Positions 1-8,000 of a stretch of DNA of 16,396 bases are shown piece by piece. The notes under the pieces were generated by a model. That model saw nothing but the letters and a program-made list of their open reading frames with translations, was not told where the DNA came from and ran no database searches. Origin of the DNA: Clostridia bacterium. Lineage in GTDB: Bacteria > Bacillota > Clostridia > Oscillospirales > CAG-382. Both the position numbers and the translations under genes were made by a program. The stretch spans positions 1 through 16,396 of the forward strand of contig JAGADB010000180.1 in the NCBI GenBank assembly GCA_017613815.1, given 5' to 3'. Each line of letters starts with the position of its first letter. Positions within the stretch are counted from its first letter, which is position 1.

Positions 1-513
1 GTCGTTTTTGCAAACGCTCACGGCTTTCTGCATTATTATCTCGCCGCCGTCGGGAATTTCGTTCACGAAGTGCGTCGTCGCGCCCGTAACCTTTACTCCC
101 TTTTTAAGCGCCTCTTCGTGCACCTTTAAGCCGTAGTACCCTTTTCCGCAGAACGACGGAATGAGAGCCGGATGCACGTTTATTATTCTGCGCTCGAATT
201 TTTTGGTGAAGTTTTCGCTAAGTATCGACATAAAGCCCGCGAGAACGATAAGTTCTATGCCGTTTTCTTTGAGTACCCTTATCATTTCCTTTTCGGCTTT
301 TTCCCTGCTTCCGCACGCGTCTTTTGTGATGATTTCCGTCTTTATTTTCGCTTTTTTCGCCCGCGAAAGCGCATAAGCGTCCGGATTATTTGAAATGACA
401 AGCGCTATTTTCGCGCTTTTTATTATTCCGCTTTTTTCGGCGTCTATGAGCGCCTGGAGGTTTGTGCCGCCGCCCGAAACCAGCACCGCGGTTTTGATTT
501 TACTTCTTTTCAT
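1..513 (-). CDS. purN: Phosphoribosylglycinamide formyltransferase (PurN), C-terminus cut by window start
   Basis: GAR transformylase transfers a formyl group from 10-formyl-tetrahydrofolate to GAR to give FGAR, the third step of purine synthesis. The frame runs unbroken from an ATG at 513 to base 1, giving 171 residues of a family usually near 190-210, so roughly the last 20-40 residues are missing. Visible motifs are the N-terminal GGGTNLQAL loop (residues 14-22), NVHPALIPSF (112-121) with the catalytic Asn112 and His114, and THFVNEIPDGG (147-157) with the catalytic Asp155. The start was chosen because it gives the normal N-terminus before the VSGGGTN strand. The first 14 bases overlap the end of the formate-channel gene, so the two are probably translationally coupled. 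It is the last visible gene of the purE operon; purH and purD often follow in Clostridia but lie outside this window. Confidence 0.97.
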   Translation of the reverse strand, partial: MKRSKIKTAVLVSGGGTNLQALIDAEKSGIIKSAKIALVISNNPDAYALSRAKKAKIKTEIITKDACGSREKAEKEMIRVLKENGIELIVLAGFMSILSENFTKKFERRIINVHPALIPSFCGKGYYGLKVHEEALKKGVKVTGATTHFVNEIPDGGEIIMQKAVSVCKND

Positions 514-1108
514 CCTTTTTTCCCACTTTTCCTATAAGCGGCAAAAGCATTCCGCCGAAGGTGTTTCCGACTACAACCGCCGCCATAAAATAAAGTACCT
601 TTAAATCAAATATTCCCGACGCGCCGAAATAGAACATATCCGCTATCGAGTGTTCAAAGCCCGCAAGGATAAACACCGGCACGCAGAAGAGTATTCCGAC
701 CACGGTATTCTTTTCCTTATAGATGCTCACCGCAAGATACATAAGTATTCCGCAGAAGAACGCGCGGATGAGCGTGCTTACGATATTTTGCGTAAGCTTT
801 GCCGTGCAAAGCGTGTTTGCGGCGTCTCCCATCGACGGAATCGCAAACCGAAGGAGCATTCCCAGAAGAAACGTTGCAAGAAGGTTGCCGAAAAGGCAGA
901 TTACGAGGTTTTTTATATTTTTTGCGGTATGGTCCTCGACAAAATAACCTATTCTGCCGGTAAAGAGCGCGTAACCCTTATAGCATATACAAAGCAGCGC
1001 CACCGAAAAGAACACGGCTCCCGGATATCTGCTGTCGCACGCAAGAAACACCGCGCCGCCGATTGTTATAAGCACTCCCGCGCTTATGCTTTCAAAAAAA
1101 GTTTTCAT
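500..1108 (-). CDS. Formate/nitrite transporter (FNT) family channel, short form, inside the pur operon
   Basis: A 202-residue membrane protein of the FocA/NirC family, which moves formate, nitrite or hydrosulfide through a pentameric channel. Six hydrophobic segments are visible, at about residues 9-24, 29-50, 66-88, 108-129, 135-157 and 172-194. The family hallmark GFEHSIADM (150-158) contains His153, equivalent to the central His209 of FocA. A KGYALFTG segment (44-51) matches the broken helix 2 and omega-loop region (GADLFTS in FocA), and GNLLA and GNTFGG match the conserved glycine motifs of helices 3 and 6. It is shorter than the usual 260-290 residues because termini and loops are trimmed, not because a helix is missing. 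Its ATG shares one base with the purM stop (TAATG) and its end overlaps purN by 14 bp. Formate is the inferred substrate because of the purine and one-carbon context; the sequence alone does not exclude nitrite or hydrosulfide. Confidence 0.9.
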   Translation of the reverse strand: MKTFFESISAGVLITIGGAVFLACDSRYPGAVFFSVALLCICYKGYALFTGRIGYFVEDHTAKNIKNLVICLFGNLLATFLLGMLLRFAIPSMGDAANTLCTAKLTQNIVSTLIRAFFCGILMYLAVSIYKEKNTVVGILFCVPVFILAGFEHSIADMFYFGASGIFDLKVLYFMAAVVVGNTFGGMLLPLIGKVGKKDEKK

Positions 1109-2151
1109 TATACTATTGAAATCCTTTCGTCAGATTTTATTATTTTTCCTATCGTATAAGCGTCCGTTCCGGCATTTTTAAGTATTTCAAGCGCCGTCTT
1201 TTCGTCCTCCGGCGAAACGACGACACTCATTCCTACACCCATATTGAAGGTATTGAACATATCCCTTTCCGAGACGTTTCCGCGCTTTGCGATGAGGTCG
1301 AAAATCGGAAGCACCTTGATTTTTTCCTTTTCGATTTTCGCGCACAGCCCTTCGGGAATGCTTCTCGGGATGTTTTCGTAAAAGCCGCCGCCGGTTATAT
1401 GCGAAATTCCCTTTACTTTAACCTTCTCAATCAGCGAAAGCACGGGTTTTACGTATATTTTCGTAGGCGTAAGCAGCGTTTCGCCGAGCGTTTTTCCGCA
1501 GAGTTCGCCGTATTTTGCGTTAAGATCCGCGTTTTCAACGTCGAAAATCTTTCTGACGAGCGAAAAGCCGTTTGAATGCACTCCGCTTGACGGAAGCGCG
1601 ATCAAAACGTCGCCCTCTCTCATCTCTTTATTGTCTATTATCCGTTTTTTATCTACTATTCCCACGCAGAAACCCGCAAGGTCGTACTCGTTTTCGGGGT
1701 AAAAGCCGGGCATTTCGGCGGTTTCGCCGCCTATGAGCGCGGACCCTGCCTGAACGCAGCCCTCGCACACGCCGCTTACTATCTTTTCTATCTTTTCGGG
1801 AAAATTCTTGCCGCACGCGATATAGTCGAGGAAGAACAGCGGTTTTGCGCCGCAGCAAATCACGTCGTTTACGCACATGGCGACGCAGTCTATTCCGACG
1901 GTGTCGTGCTTATCGGCAAGAAACGCGATTTTGAGCTTGGTTCCGACGCCGTCGGTGCCGCTTACAAGCACCGGCTCTTCAATTCCCGAAAGGTCGGGCG
2001 AAAAAAGTCCGCCGAAGCCGCCCACGTCGGAGCAGACGCCGTCTGTCAGCGTTCTTGCGATATGCTTTTTCATAAGCTCCACCGCTTTATATCCCGCGGT
2101 GATATCCACTCCCGCCGACGCGTAAATATCGGATTTTGAATTTTCGATCAT
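1108..2151 (-). CDS. purM: Phosphoribosylformylglycinamidine cyclo-ligase (AIR synthetase, PurM)
   Basis: Catalyses ATP-dependent closure of the imidazole ring, turning FGAM into AIR, the fifth step of purine synthesis. The 347-residue length is normal for the family. Clear PurM motifs are YASAGVDITAG (residues 10-20), the ATP-binding GTDGVGTKLKIA (65-76), the long conserved helix DCVAMCVNDVICCGAKPLFFLDY (88-110), GGETAEMPGFY (141-151), PSSGVHSNGF (187-196) and HITGGGFYENIPR (251-263). The ATG at 2151 follows the stop of the purF-like gene by one base (TAAGATG), and a GGAAAGGAAG ribosome site sits inside the end of that gene. The stop codon overlaps the start of the FNT gene. Nothing unusual is seen in the protein. 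Confidence 0.98.
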   Translation of the reverse strand: MIENSKSDIYASAGVDITAGYKAVELMKKHIARTLTDGVCSDVGGFGGLFSPDLSGIEEPVLVSGTDGVGTKLKIAFLADKHDTVGIDCVAMCVNDVICCGAKPLFFLDYIACGKNFPEKIEKIVSGVCEGCVQAGSALIGGETAEMPGFYPENEYDLAGFCVGIVDKKRIIDNKEMREGDVLIALPSSGVHSNGFSLVRKIFDVENADLNAKYGELCGKTLGETLLTPTKIYVKPVLSLIEKVKVKGISHITGGGFYENIPRSIPEGLCAKIEKEKIKVLPIFDLIAKRGNVSERDMFNTFNMGVGMSVVVSPEDEKTALEILKNAGTDAYTIGKIIKSDERISIV

Positions 2152-2152
2152 C

Positions 2153-3580
2153 TTAATCTTCCTTTCCGGTCCAGCAATAAGTGCAGATTTTCGATTTATC
2201 GAGTCCTATCGCTTCTATAAGTCCGTCAAGAGTCTGGTATTCGAGCGACGCGAGGTGGAGTCCTTCGCATATCGCTTTTCTTAATTTCTTTCCCCTCTCT
2301 GTCGACGGGTCGCTGTATTCGTCAAGGTATTCGAGTCCCTTTTCGCCCTCAAGCTTTAATATCGTGTCCCTCGTTATGAGTTCGTTATCGCCCGTGGCCC
2401 TCGAAAAGTTCAAAAACTTACATCCGTACATTATGGGCGGGCAGGCGGAGCGCATATGCACTTTTTTTGCACCGCTTTCGTAAAGAAATTCGACCGTTTC
2501 CCGAAGCTGCGTGCCCCTTACTATCGAGTCGTCGACGAACAGCAGTTCCTTATCCTTTATGAGCTCGTCGACGGGAATCTGCTTCATCTTCGCAATTCTG
2601 TTGCGCTCCTTCTGGTTTGCCGGCATAAAGCTTCTCGGCCAGGTGGGAGTATATTTTATGAACGGTCTTGCAAACGGAAGGTGGCTTTCGTTTGCATATC
2701 CTATCGCGTGCGGCGTTCCGGAATCGGGCACGCCCGCGATATAGTCGGCTTTGGGAAGGCTGCCGCTTTTTTTGTCGTTTCTCGCCATAATGTGTCCGTT
2801 GCGGTATCTCATCATCTCGACGTTTATTCCCTCGTAGGTCGAGGTCGGAAATCCGTAATACGACCACAAAAACGAGCACACCCTCATTTTTTTCATTCCC
2901 TTTGCGAGCACTTTGAAGTTTTCCGCGTCCAATTCGACTATCTCGCCGGGTTTAAGTTCGTACGCGTTTTTATATCCGAGCTTCTGGTACGCAAAGTGCT
3001 CGAACGACACGCACATTCCCTTTTTGCTCTTGCCTATATGCACGGGAAGTCTGCCGTAAAGGTCTCTTGCCGCGATTACCGTATTGTTTTCGGTGAGTAT
3101 AAGAATAAGCGCCGTGCCCTTTATCATTTTCTGCGCGTATCTTAGTCCTTCGGCGAACGTCCTTTTGCGGTTTATAAGCGCCGCAACGAGTTCGGTGGAG
3201 TTTACCTCTCCTCCCGTCATCGCGGTAAAGTGCGCTGATTTTTCGTTTATATAGCCGTCTGTGAGTTCTTTTGCGTTATTTATCACGCCCACCGTGCAGA
3301 TTGCGTATCTGCCGAGCTTTGAGCGTATGAGCAGCGGCTGCGGGTCGCTGTCGTTTATACATCCTATCGCGGACGTTCCCGTCATCTGCTCCAAAATTCC
3401 CTCGAATTTCGTTCGGAACGGGGAATTTCCTATACTGTGTATCTGCCTCTGCAGTCCAAGATTTTCATCAAACGCCGCCATGCCGCCGCTTTTGGTTCCG
3501 AGATGCGAATGGTAGTCGGTTCCGAAAAACACGTCGGACACGACGTCGGTTTTGCCTACAACTCCAAAAAATCCACCCAT
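2153..3580 (-). CDS. purF: PurF-type amidophosphoribosyltransferase lacking the glutaminase nucleophile
   Basis: Occupies the purF position between purC and purM and should make phosphoribosylamine from PRPP, the first step of purine synthesis. The phosphoribosyltransferase half is intact: VPDSG (284-288), the PRPP loop VDDSIVRGT (349-357) and the SFMPANQ loop region. Cys235, Cys387, Cys466 and Cys469 match the four 4Fe-4S ligands of Bacillus-type PurF. The N-terminal Ntn domain keeps its length but starts MGGFFGVVG, with Gly where mature PurF has its catalytic Cys1. The HRGQ, HVRYAT and HNG glutamine-site motifs are replaced by HLGT, INDSD and VGVINN. There is no Cys-preceding propeptide. 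The ATG at 3580 follows a GGGAGA ribosome site, and no alternative start gives a Cys. The inference is an ammonia-using enzyme, or one fed by another glutaminase. I recall similar MGGFFG proteins annotated as PurF in Bacteroidetes and Clostridia, so the form is probably not unique. Confidence 0.93.
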   Translation of the reverse strand: MGGFFGVVGKTDVVSDVFFGTDYHSHLGTKSGGMAAFDENLGLQRQIHSIGNSPFRTKFEGILEQMTGTSAIGCINDSDPQPLLIRSKLGRYAICTVGVINNAKELTDGYINEKSAHFTAMTGGEVNSTELVAALINRKRTFAEGLRYAQKMIKGTALILILTENNTVIAARDLYGRLPVHIGKSKKGMCVSFEHFAYQKLGYKNAYELKPGEIVELDAENFKVLAKGMKKMRVCSFLWSYYGFPTSTYEGINVEMMRYRNGHIMARNDKKSGSLPKADYIAGVPDSGTPHAIGYANESHLPFARPFIKYTPTWPRSFMPANQKERNRIAKMKQIPVDELIKDKELLFVDDSIVRGTQLRETVEFLYESGAKKVHMRSACPPIMYGCKFLNFSRATGDNELITRDTILKLEGEKGLEYLDEYSDPSTERGKKLRKAICEGLHLASLEYQTLDGLIEAIGLDKSKICTYCWTGKED

Positions 3581-3592
3581 TTTTATTCTCCC

Positions 3593-4279
3593 TTATTTTT
3601 CCGCAAAGAAAAGTTTTGAAAGCGTCATGGGGTCTATGTATTTGCCGTCTTTATATACGCGCATGTTTCCGGACGCTATTTCGTCTATGAGCATTACTTC
3701 ACCGCTTGCGTCGTATCCGAACTCAAACTTGATATCGTAAAGGTCGAGTCCTTTTTCTTTAAGGTCGTCGGCAACAATTTTGGTTATCTTTTTGGTCATT
3801 TCCTTTATGTCGTCGTACTGTTTTTCGCTCATTACGCCGAGAAGCACGAGTCCGTCCTTTGTTACGAGCGGGTCGCCCTTTTCGTCGTTCTTGAAGGTCA
3901 TTTCAACGTAAGCGTCGAGATCCTGTCCTTCGGTTACGTAATCGCTGTACCGTCTGTAAAAGCTTCCTACGGCTTTATAGCGGCAGATTACTTCAAGTCC
4001 CTTGCCGAAAACCTTTGCGGGAAGAACTTCCATGGTCGTATCCGAAAGATTTGCGCTTACAAAATGCGTCTTAATACCCGAAGCGTTTATTTTTTCAAAG
4101 AAATATACCGACATTCTGAGGTTTACGTCGCCGACGCCTTCGATGGTAAGGCCTATCGAGTTTTCGCCGGGGTCGAACACTCCGTCCTTGCCCGTGCAGT
4201 CGTCCTTGAATTTAAGCAGATAGTTGCCGTTGTCAAGCGCAAATACGTTTTTTGTTTTTCCGGTGTAAACGAGTTTCAT
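3593..4279 (-). CDS. purC: Phosphoribosylaminoimidazole-succinocarboxamide synthase (SAICAR synthetase, PurC)
   Basis: Joins aspartate to CAIR in an ATP-dependent step, giving SAICAR. The 228-residue protein shows the family N-terminus YTGKTKNVF (residues 5-13), LKFKDDCTG (22-30), PAKVFGKGLEVICR (87-100) with the following YKAVGSFYRRY, and IDEIASGNMRVYKDGK (198-213) near the C-terminus. The start is the ATG at 4279, because GGGGAGGAAAC lies just upstream and the protein then begins at the family consensus. A TTG six codons earlier lies within the ribosome-binding site and is not used. It follows purE by 20 bp and precedes the purF-like gene by 12 bp. Confidence 0.97.
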   Translation of the reverse strand: MKLVYTGKTKNVFALDNGNYLLKFKDDCTGKDGVFDPGENSIGLTIEGVGDVNLRMSVYFFEKINASGIKTHFVSANLSDTTMEVLPAKVFGKGLEVICRYKAVGSFYRRYSDYVTEGQDLDAYVEMTFKNDEKGDPLVTKDGLVLLGVMSEKQYDDIKEMTKKITKIVADDLKEKGLDLYDIKFEFGYDASGEVMLIDEIASGNMRVYKDGKYIDPMTLSKLFFAEK

Positions 4280-4299
4280 AAAAAGTTTCCTCCCCAAAA

Positions 4300-4782
4300 T
4301 TATTTATTTAAATTTTTATCTTTTTCAAGCGTTTTTTCTCTGTCGAGAGCGCGTTTTTCCTTTAATTTCTCTTTAAGTTCATCATCCGACAGCGCAAGTA
4401 TCTCTACTGCAAGCAGAGCCGCGTTTGTGCCGCCGTTTATCGCTACTCCCGCAACGGGAATTCCCGACGGCATCTGAATTACCGACAAAAGTGCGTCGAT
4501 TCCGTCGAGGGTCGCCGATTTACACGGAATTCCGATAACCGGAAGCGTGGTATTTGCGGCGATTACGCCCGCAAGGTGCGCCGCCATGCCCGCGGCGGCT
4601 ATTATCACGCCGAAGCCGTTTTGATCGGCGGAAAGTGCAAAATCCGTCTTCTCTTTGGGCGTTCTGTGCGCGGAATAGACGTGCATTTCGTATTCCACTC
4701 CGAAATTTGAAAGAGTTTCCGCCGTTTTATCGACTATCGGGCGGTCGCTGTCGCTTCCCATTATTATCGCAACTTTTTTCAT
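4300..4782 (-). CDS. purE: N5-carboxyaminoimidazole ribonucleotide mutase (PurE)
   Basis: First gene of the operon; makes CAIR, the PurC substrate. The 160-residue protein carries the phosphate-binding GSDSD (residues 9-13), SAHRTP (37-42) with the catalytic His39, AAAGMAAHLAGVIA (62-75), LPVIGIPC (80-87) and DALLSVIQMPSGIPVA (96-111). SAHRTP is the form seen in class I PurE, which uses N5-CAIR made by PurK. No purK is seen in the window, so it would have to be elsewhere, or this enzyme would have to carboxylate AIR itself. The C-terminal tail is rich in Lys and Glu. An AAGGGG ribosome site lies upstream of the ATG at 4782. Expression is expected to be controlled by the ZTP riboswitch and terminator just upstream. 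Confidence 0.98.
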   Translation of the reverse strand: MKKVAIIMGSDSDRPIVDKTAETLSNFGVEYEMHVYSAHRTPKEKTDFALSADQNGFGVIIAAAGMAAHLAGVIAANTTLPVIGIPCKSATLDGIDALLSVIQMPSGIPVAGVAINGGTNAALLAVEILALSDDELKEKLKEKRALDREKTLEKDKNLNK

Positions 4783-4800
4783 ATTCTTTTCCCCTTTTCA

Positions 4801-4846
4801 AAAAATAAAAAAAGCATAACAGAGCCGTAAAACTGCTCTGTTATGC
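4801..4846 (-). terminator. Intrinsic terminator forming the riboswitch expression platform ahead of purE
   Basis: On the minus strand GCATAACAGAGC pairs perfectly with GCTCTGTTATGC (12 bp, nine-base loop), followed at once by TTTTTTT. The 5' edge of the stem (GGGC) is also the end of the aptamer P3 region, so ligand binding and terminator formation compete. The terminator lies between the promoter and purE and so attenuates the operon when ligand is absent. Confidence 0.93.
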
Positions 4847-4925
4847 CCAGACGGTCGGCAATAAAGAATCTTCTTCGTCTTTGCTCCCCAGCAGTGCTCT
4901 GCATTTCTCCGTCAGTAACAAAGAC
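4845..4925 (-). promoter_or_regulatory. ZTP/ZMP (pfl) riboswitch aptamer
   Basis: Minus-strand RNA between the promoter and purE shows the pfl-motif layout. P1 is GTCTTTG (4925-4919) pairing with CAAAGAC. Inside it are the conserved TTACTGACGG, a small GCAG/CTGC hairpin and CTGGGGAGC. After a linker containing an AAGAA/TTCTT hairpin comes the conserved pseudoknot element GCCGACCGTCTGGGC. The class senses ZMP/ZTP, which accumulates when 10-formyl-tetrahydrofolate is short, and switches genes on. Assignment rests on recalled consensus elements (TGACTGRCG, GGGGAGC, CCGNCTGGGC), not on a covariance search. Confidence 0.93.
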
Positions 4926-4933
4926 CTTAATTT

Positions 4934-4962
4934 ATTTTAGCATTATTCGGTAAAAATGTCAA
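4934..4962 (-). promoter_or_regulatory. Vegetative promoter of the pur operon
   Basis: Minus strand: -35 TTGACA (4957-4962), 17-bp spacer, -10 TAAAAT (4934-4939) preceded by TGC, an extended -10. The expected start point near 4926-4928 falls at the first bases of riboswitch helix P1, which supports both calls. Confidence 0.88.
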
Positions 4963-5043
4963 TAAATTTACGCCTGTTTTTACATTTTTTCCTATTTGTT
5001 TATATATCGTTTTATTTTTCGCTTTTATTTGCATATTTCTCAC

Positions 5044-5077
5044 AAAAAACAAGCCCGAGCTGAGCTCGGGCTTGTTT
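5044..5077 (-). terminator. Intrinsic terminator of the first SLH protein gene
   Basis: AAACAAGCCCGAGC and its complement GCTCGGGCTTGTTT form a perfect 14-bp stem with a three-base loop, 10 bp after the stop codon at 5088 and followed by T residues on the minus strand. It separates the surface-protein gene from the pur operon promoter. Confidence 0.9.
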
Positions 5078-5087
5078 AAGCGGGTTA

Positions 5088-8000
5088 TTATTTGTCGTCG
5101 TTTGCTTCAACGTCGAGGAATTCGAACGGTTCGTCGTTGTTAACGATGATGATTACGTTATCAACTACGGGATATTCGTCCTTCGACTTCTTTTCGTGAG
5201 TTACGAATACCTTTACGTACTTGTTGTGTTCGAGCGAGTACGGTTCGTCGTCGTTTTCGAGGTACTTATCGTTGAATGCAAGCAGTGCGTCTTCGGGATC
5301 CGCAAGTGCTTCAACCGACGAAGCTGCGATGGTAGCGGACGAGATGTCTTCCTTATCGGCAAACGTGAGAACTGCCACGTGTGCGTCGCTTGCTATTTCG
5401 AGTACGTCGTATACGTATCCTTCATAGTAGTAGTAAGCCGTATCAGCGTCGTTTACGATTGCGATTTCGAGAAGCGTTTCTTCGGGATCGAGAACTACTT
5501 CTTTTACGAACGCCATATTCTTATTCGTTTCGGGCGAGATTACGTTTACGTTGTCAATATCAATCTTCTTGTCGTCGATTTCGCCGGCCGAGCTGAGCTT
5601 TACAACTGCTCCGTTGGGAACGGGCTTCGTAAGCGATTTAGCGTCTTTCGTAGTCTTGGTTCCGGGGATGCCTTCAACAACGGTGCCCGTTGCGAGGTCG
5701 AATACGTCGTATGCGAATGCGAATTTTTCTTCGCCGAGCATCTTGGGTTCGCTTGCCTTGATTACTACGTACGAGGATGCAACCGCCTTTTCGCTTGTGA
5801 ATACTACGTGGTCGCCTTCAACTTCAGCATACAGGAATACGAGTTTAGCCTGCGTCTTGCTGTCGCCGATGTTTTCATAAATGTACTCAACGTTGCCGAG
5901 TACCGAATCAATCGTGCCCGGGAAGTCTGCGCCGGTGTAGGTCTCGAGTTTCGAGGTCATTTCGCCGTCTGTATCTTCATAGACGCATCTGAACATGAAC
6001 TGCGTCTTGTCGTCGATTATTACGTCGTTGAACCACTGAGACGTCTGCGACGAGGTACCGTCGGTACCGAACATCGAGTATCTGTCGTCTGCCGCGTCAA
6101 CCAAAGCGAACTTCTTGCCGGTGCGTTTCTTGAAGATTACCTTCTGGTCGTTGCCCTTTACGCCGAGGTCGTAAGCTGCCTGGTATGTTCTCGTCGTATC
6201 AAAGAACGTTTCGGGAAGCAGGTAGCTGATGTGCTTTATCTTTCCGTTCTTTGCATATTCGTGGAGCATGCTCTTCAAGATGTACTTATCGTCGTCGTCG
6301 TATTCGTATTTACACGGTTTGCCGTAGTATGCGTAATACGTCTTGCCGTTTTCTTCGGTTACCGTTACGTCGAATCTGTACGTGCCGTTAACCGTCTTGG
6401 TCGGTTTCGGATAGCAATCGTCAACGTTTACGGGAACGTAGGTTTCTTCGCCGTCCATGAGAACTTTGAGGTACTGGTCGTATCTGTTGGTTCTGGTGTT
6501 GAAGGAAGCTATCGTTTCTTCTTCAACAGGAATGATTACGTCTTCAGCGTCCTTGAACGAGGAGTTGTTTTCTATGATTTCATAGTAAACTGCCTTGCCG
6601 CTCAGCGAGTAAACTATAGCAGTCTTATTGAGGTTGCCGTAGTCGAGGATTGCCGTAGCGAGGTTCGTCGAAGAATAGAAGTTCGTGAACGCTCTGTCTA
6701 TCTGGTGAGCCGAAATCTGCGTCGAGTTGCCTATTCTTACATAGTAGCTCTGCATCTTACCGGAAATATAGGTGATTATGCCCTTATATGCCGCTGCAAC
6801 CGCCTGAACTTCAATGTAGTTTGCCTGCTGGCTGATATAAGCTGCAACGAAGTCGCCGTCGTTATATGCAACGCCGTATACGTCAGCGCCGTTCGTATAA
6901 ATTACCGGGAGGCTCTGGAATGCGTCGGGGTTGGCAGGAGTGATAACAACCGGCTTATTTTCTCTGTATTCTGCGAACTTCGAGAAGTTATAATCCTTGC
7001 TTGCTACAATCTTACCTACCGTTGCGGGTCTGTACCAAACGTATTCTATTCTGCCGTCGCCGTCGTTATCGTATGCGTCTATCTTGAACATACCGCCGTA
7101 ATAGATGGCTCTGAATGCGTTGAGGAATGCGCTGTCGCCGTCAGGCGTGCCCGTTTCGTCGTAGCTCTGCCAATGGTCGTCAATTGTAAAGAAGGAATAG
7201 AGCTTGCTTGCTTTATCGAGGCAAATCATGCTTATTCTCTTTGCGTTATCAGCGTTTCTCGCTTCATATTCGCTTACGCCGTCAATGTGTTTGGGCGTAA
7301 AGTAGGTATACGGAGCGTCGTAGAAGTAGCAAGTCTGTCCGGAAACGGTGAGGGCACCCGTTGCTCTCGGGTATTCGCTGTCGCCGTTATAGTATTTCTT
7401 GCTCCATCTGCCGAGTTTTGCGCTGTTGTTGGAGTAGATTATCATCTTGCATTCCGCAAGGAGTATTTCATCTACTTTATTTTCTTTTTCGTTAAATTTG
7501 CAGAAAACTTTTACTTCCGACATGATATAGGAGTCGGCGTCGCCGTCGAGTCCGAGTTCGGCAGTCGTCGTATAGAAGCCGGGTATCTTGTCGCCTTCTT
7601 TTGCTTCAAGGTACACGGTTCCTTCGCCGTTAGCGTCTTCCGTAGGCTTGTATACCGTACTGTCTTCGCTGTCGTTAAATGCGTAATGAGTCGTTTCTCT
7701 TACTACAAAAGTCTGCTCTTCTACTTCATATATCTTTTCGCAGAGAGTCTTGTTCGCTTCTTCCGTCATAAGCGTCCATTTTCCGTTGGAAAGACGGTAA
7801 GGAGTCTCTTTGAGTTCCTTTTCGTTCATTTCAGCGTAGAATGCGTTATAAAGGATGATTGCGATGTCGCCTCTCGTAAGCTCGGATTCATAATCTTCAA
7901 ACAGGCTTTCCGGAAGTCCCTTGTTGAGTTCAACTCCCTTGCTTTCCGCTATCGTTATGTAATCGTAAGGATACGAAAGAACGGCGTCTTTTTCATAGCC

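Noticed and set aside
500..1108. The FNT gene as a truncated relic because of its 202-residue length.
   Set aside because: All six helices and the central His motif are present, and the gene is coupled to both neighbours; the shortness is in termini and loops.
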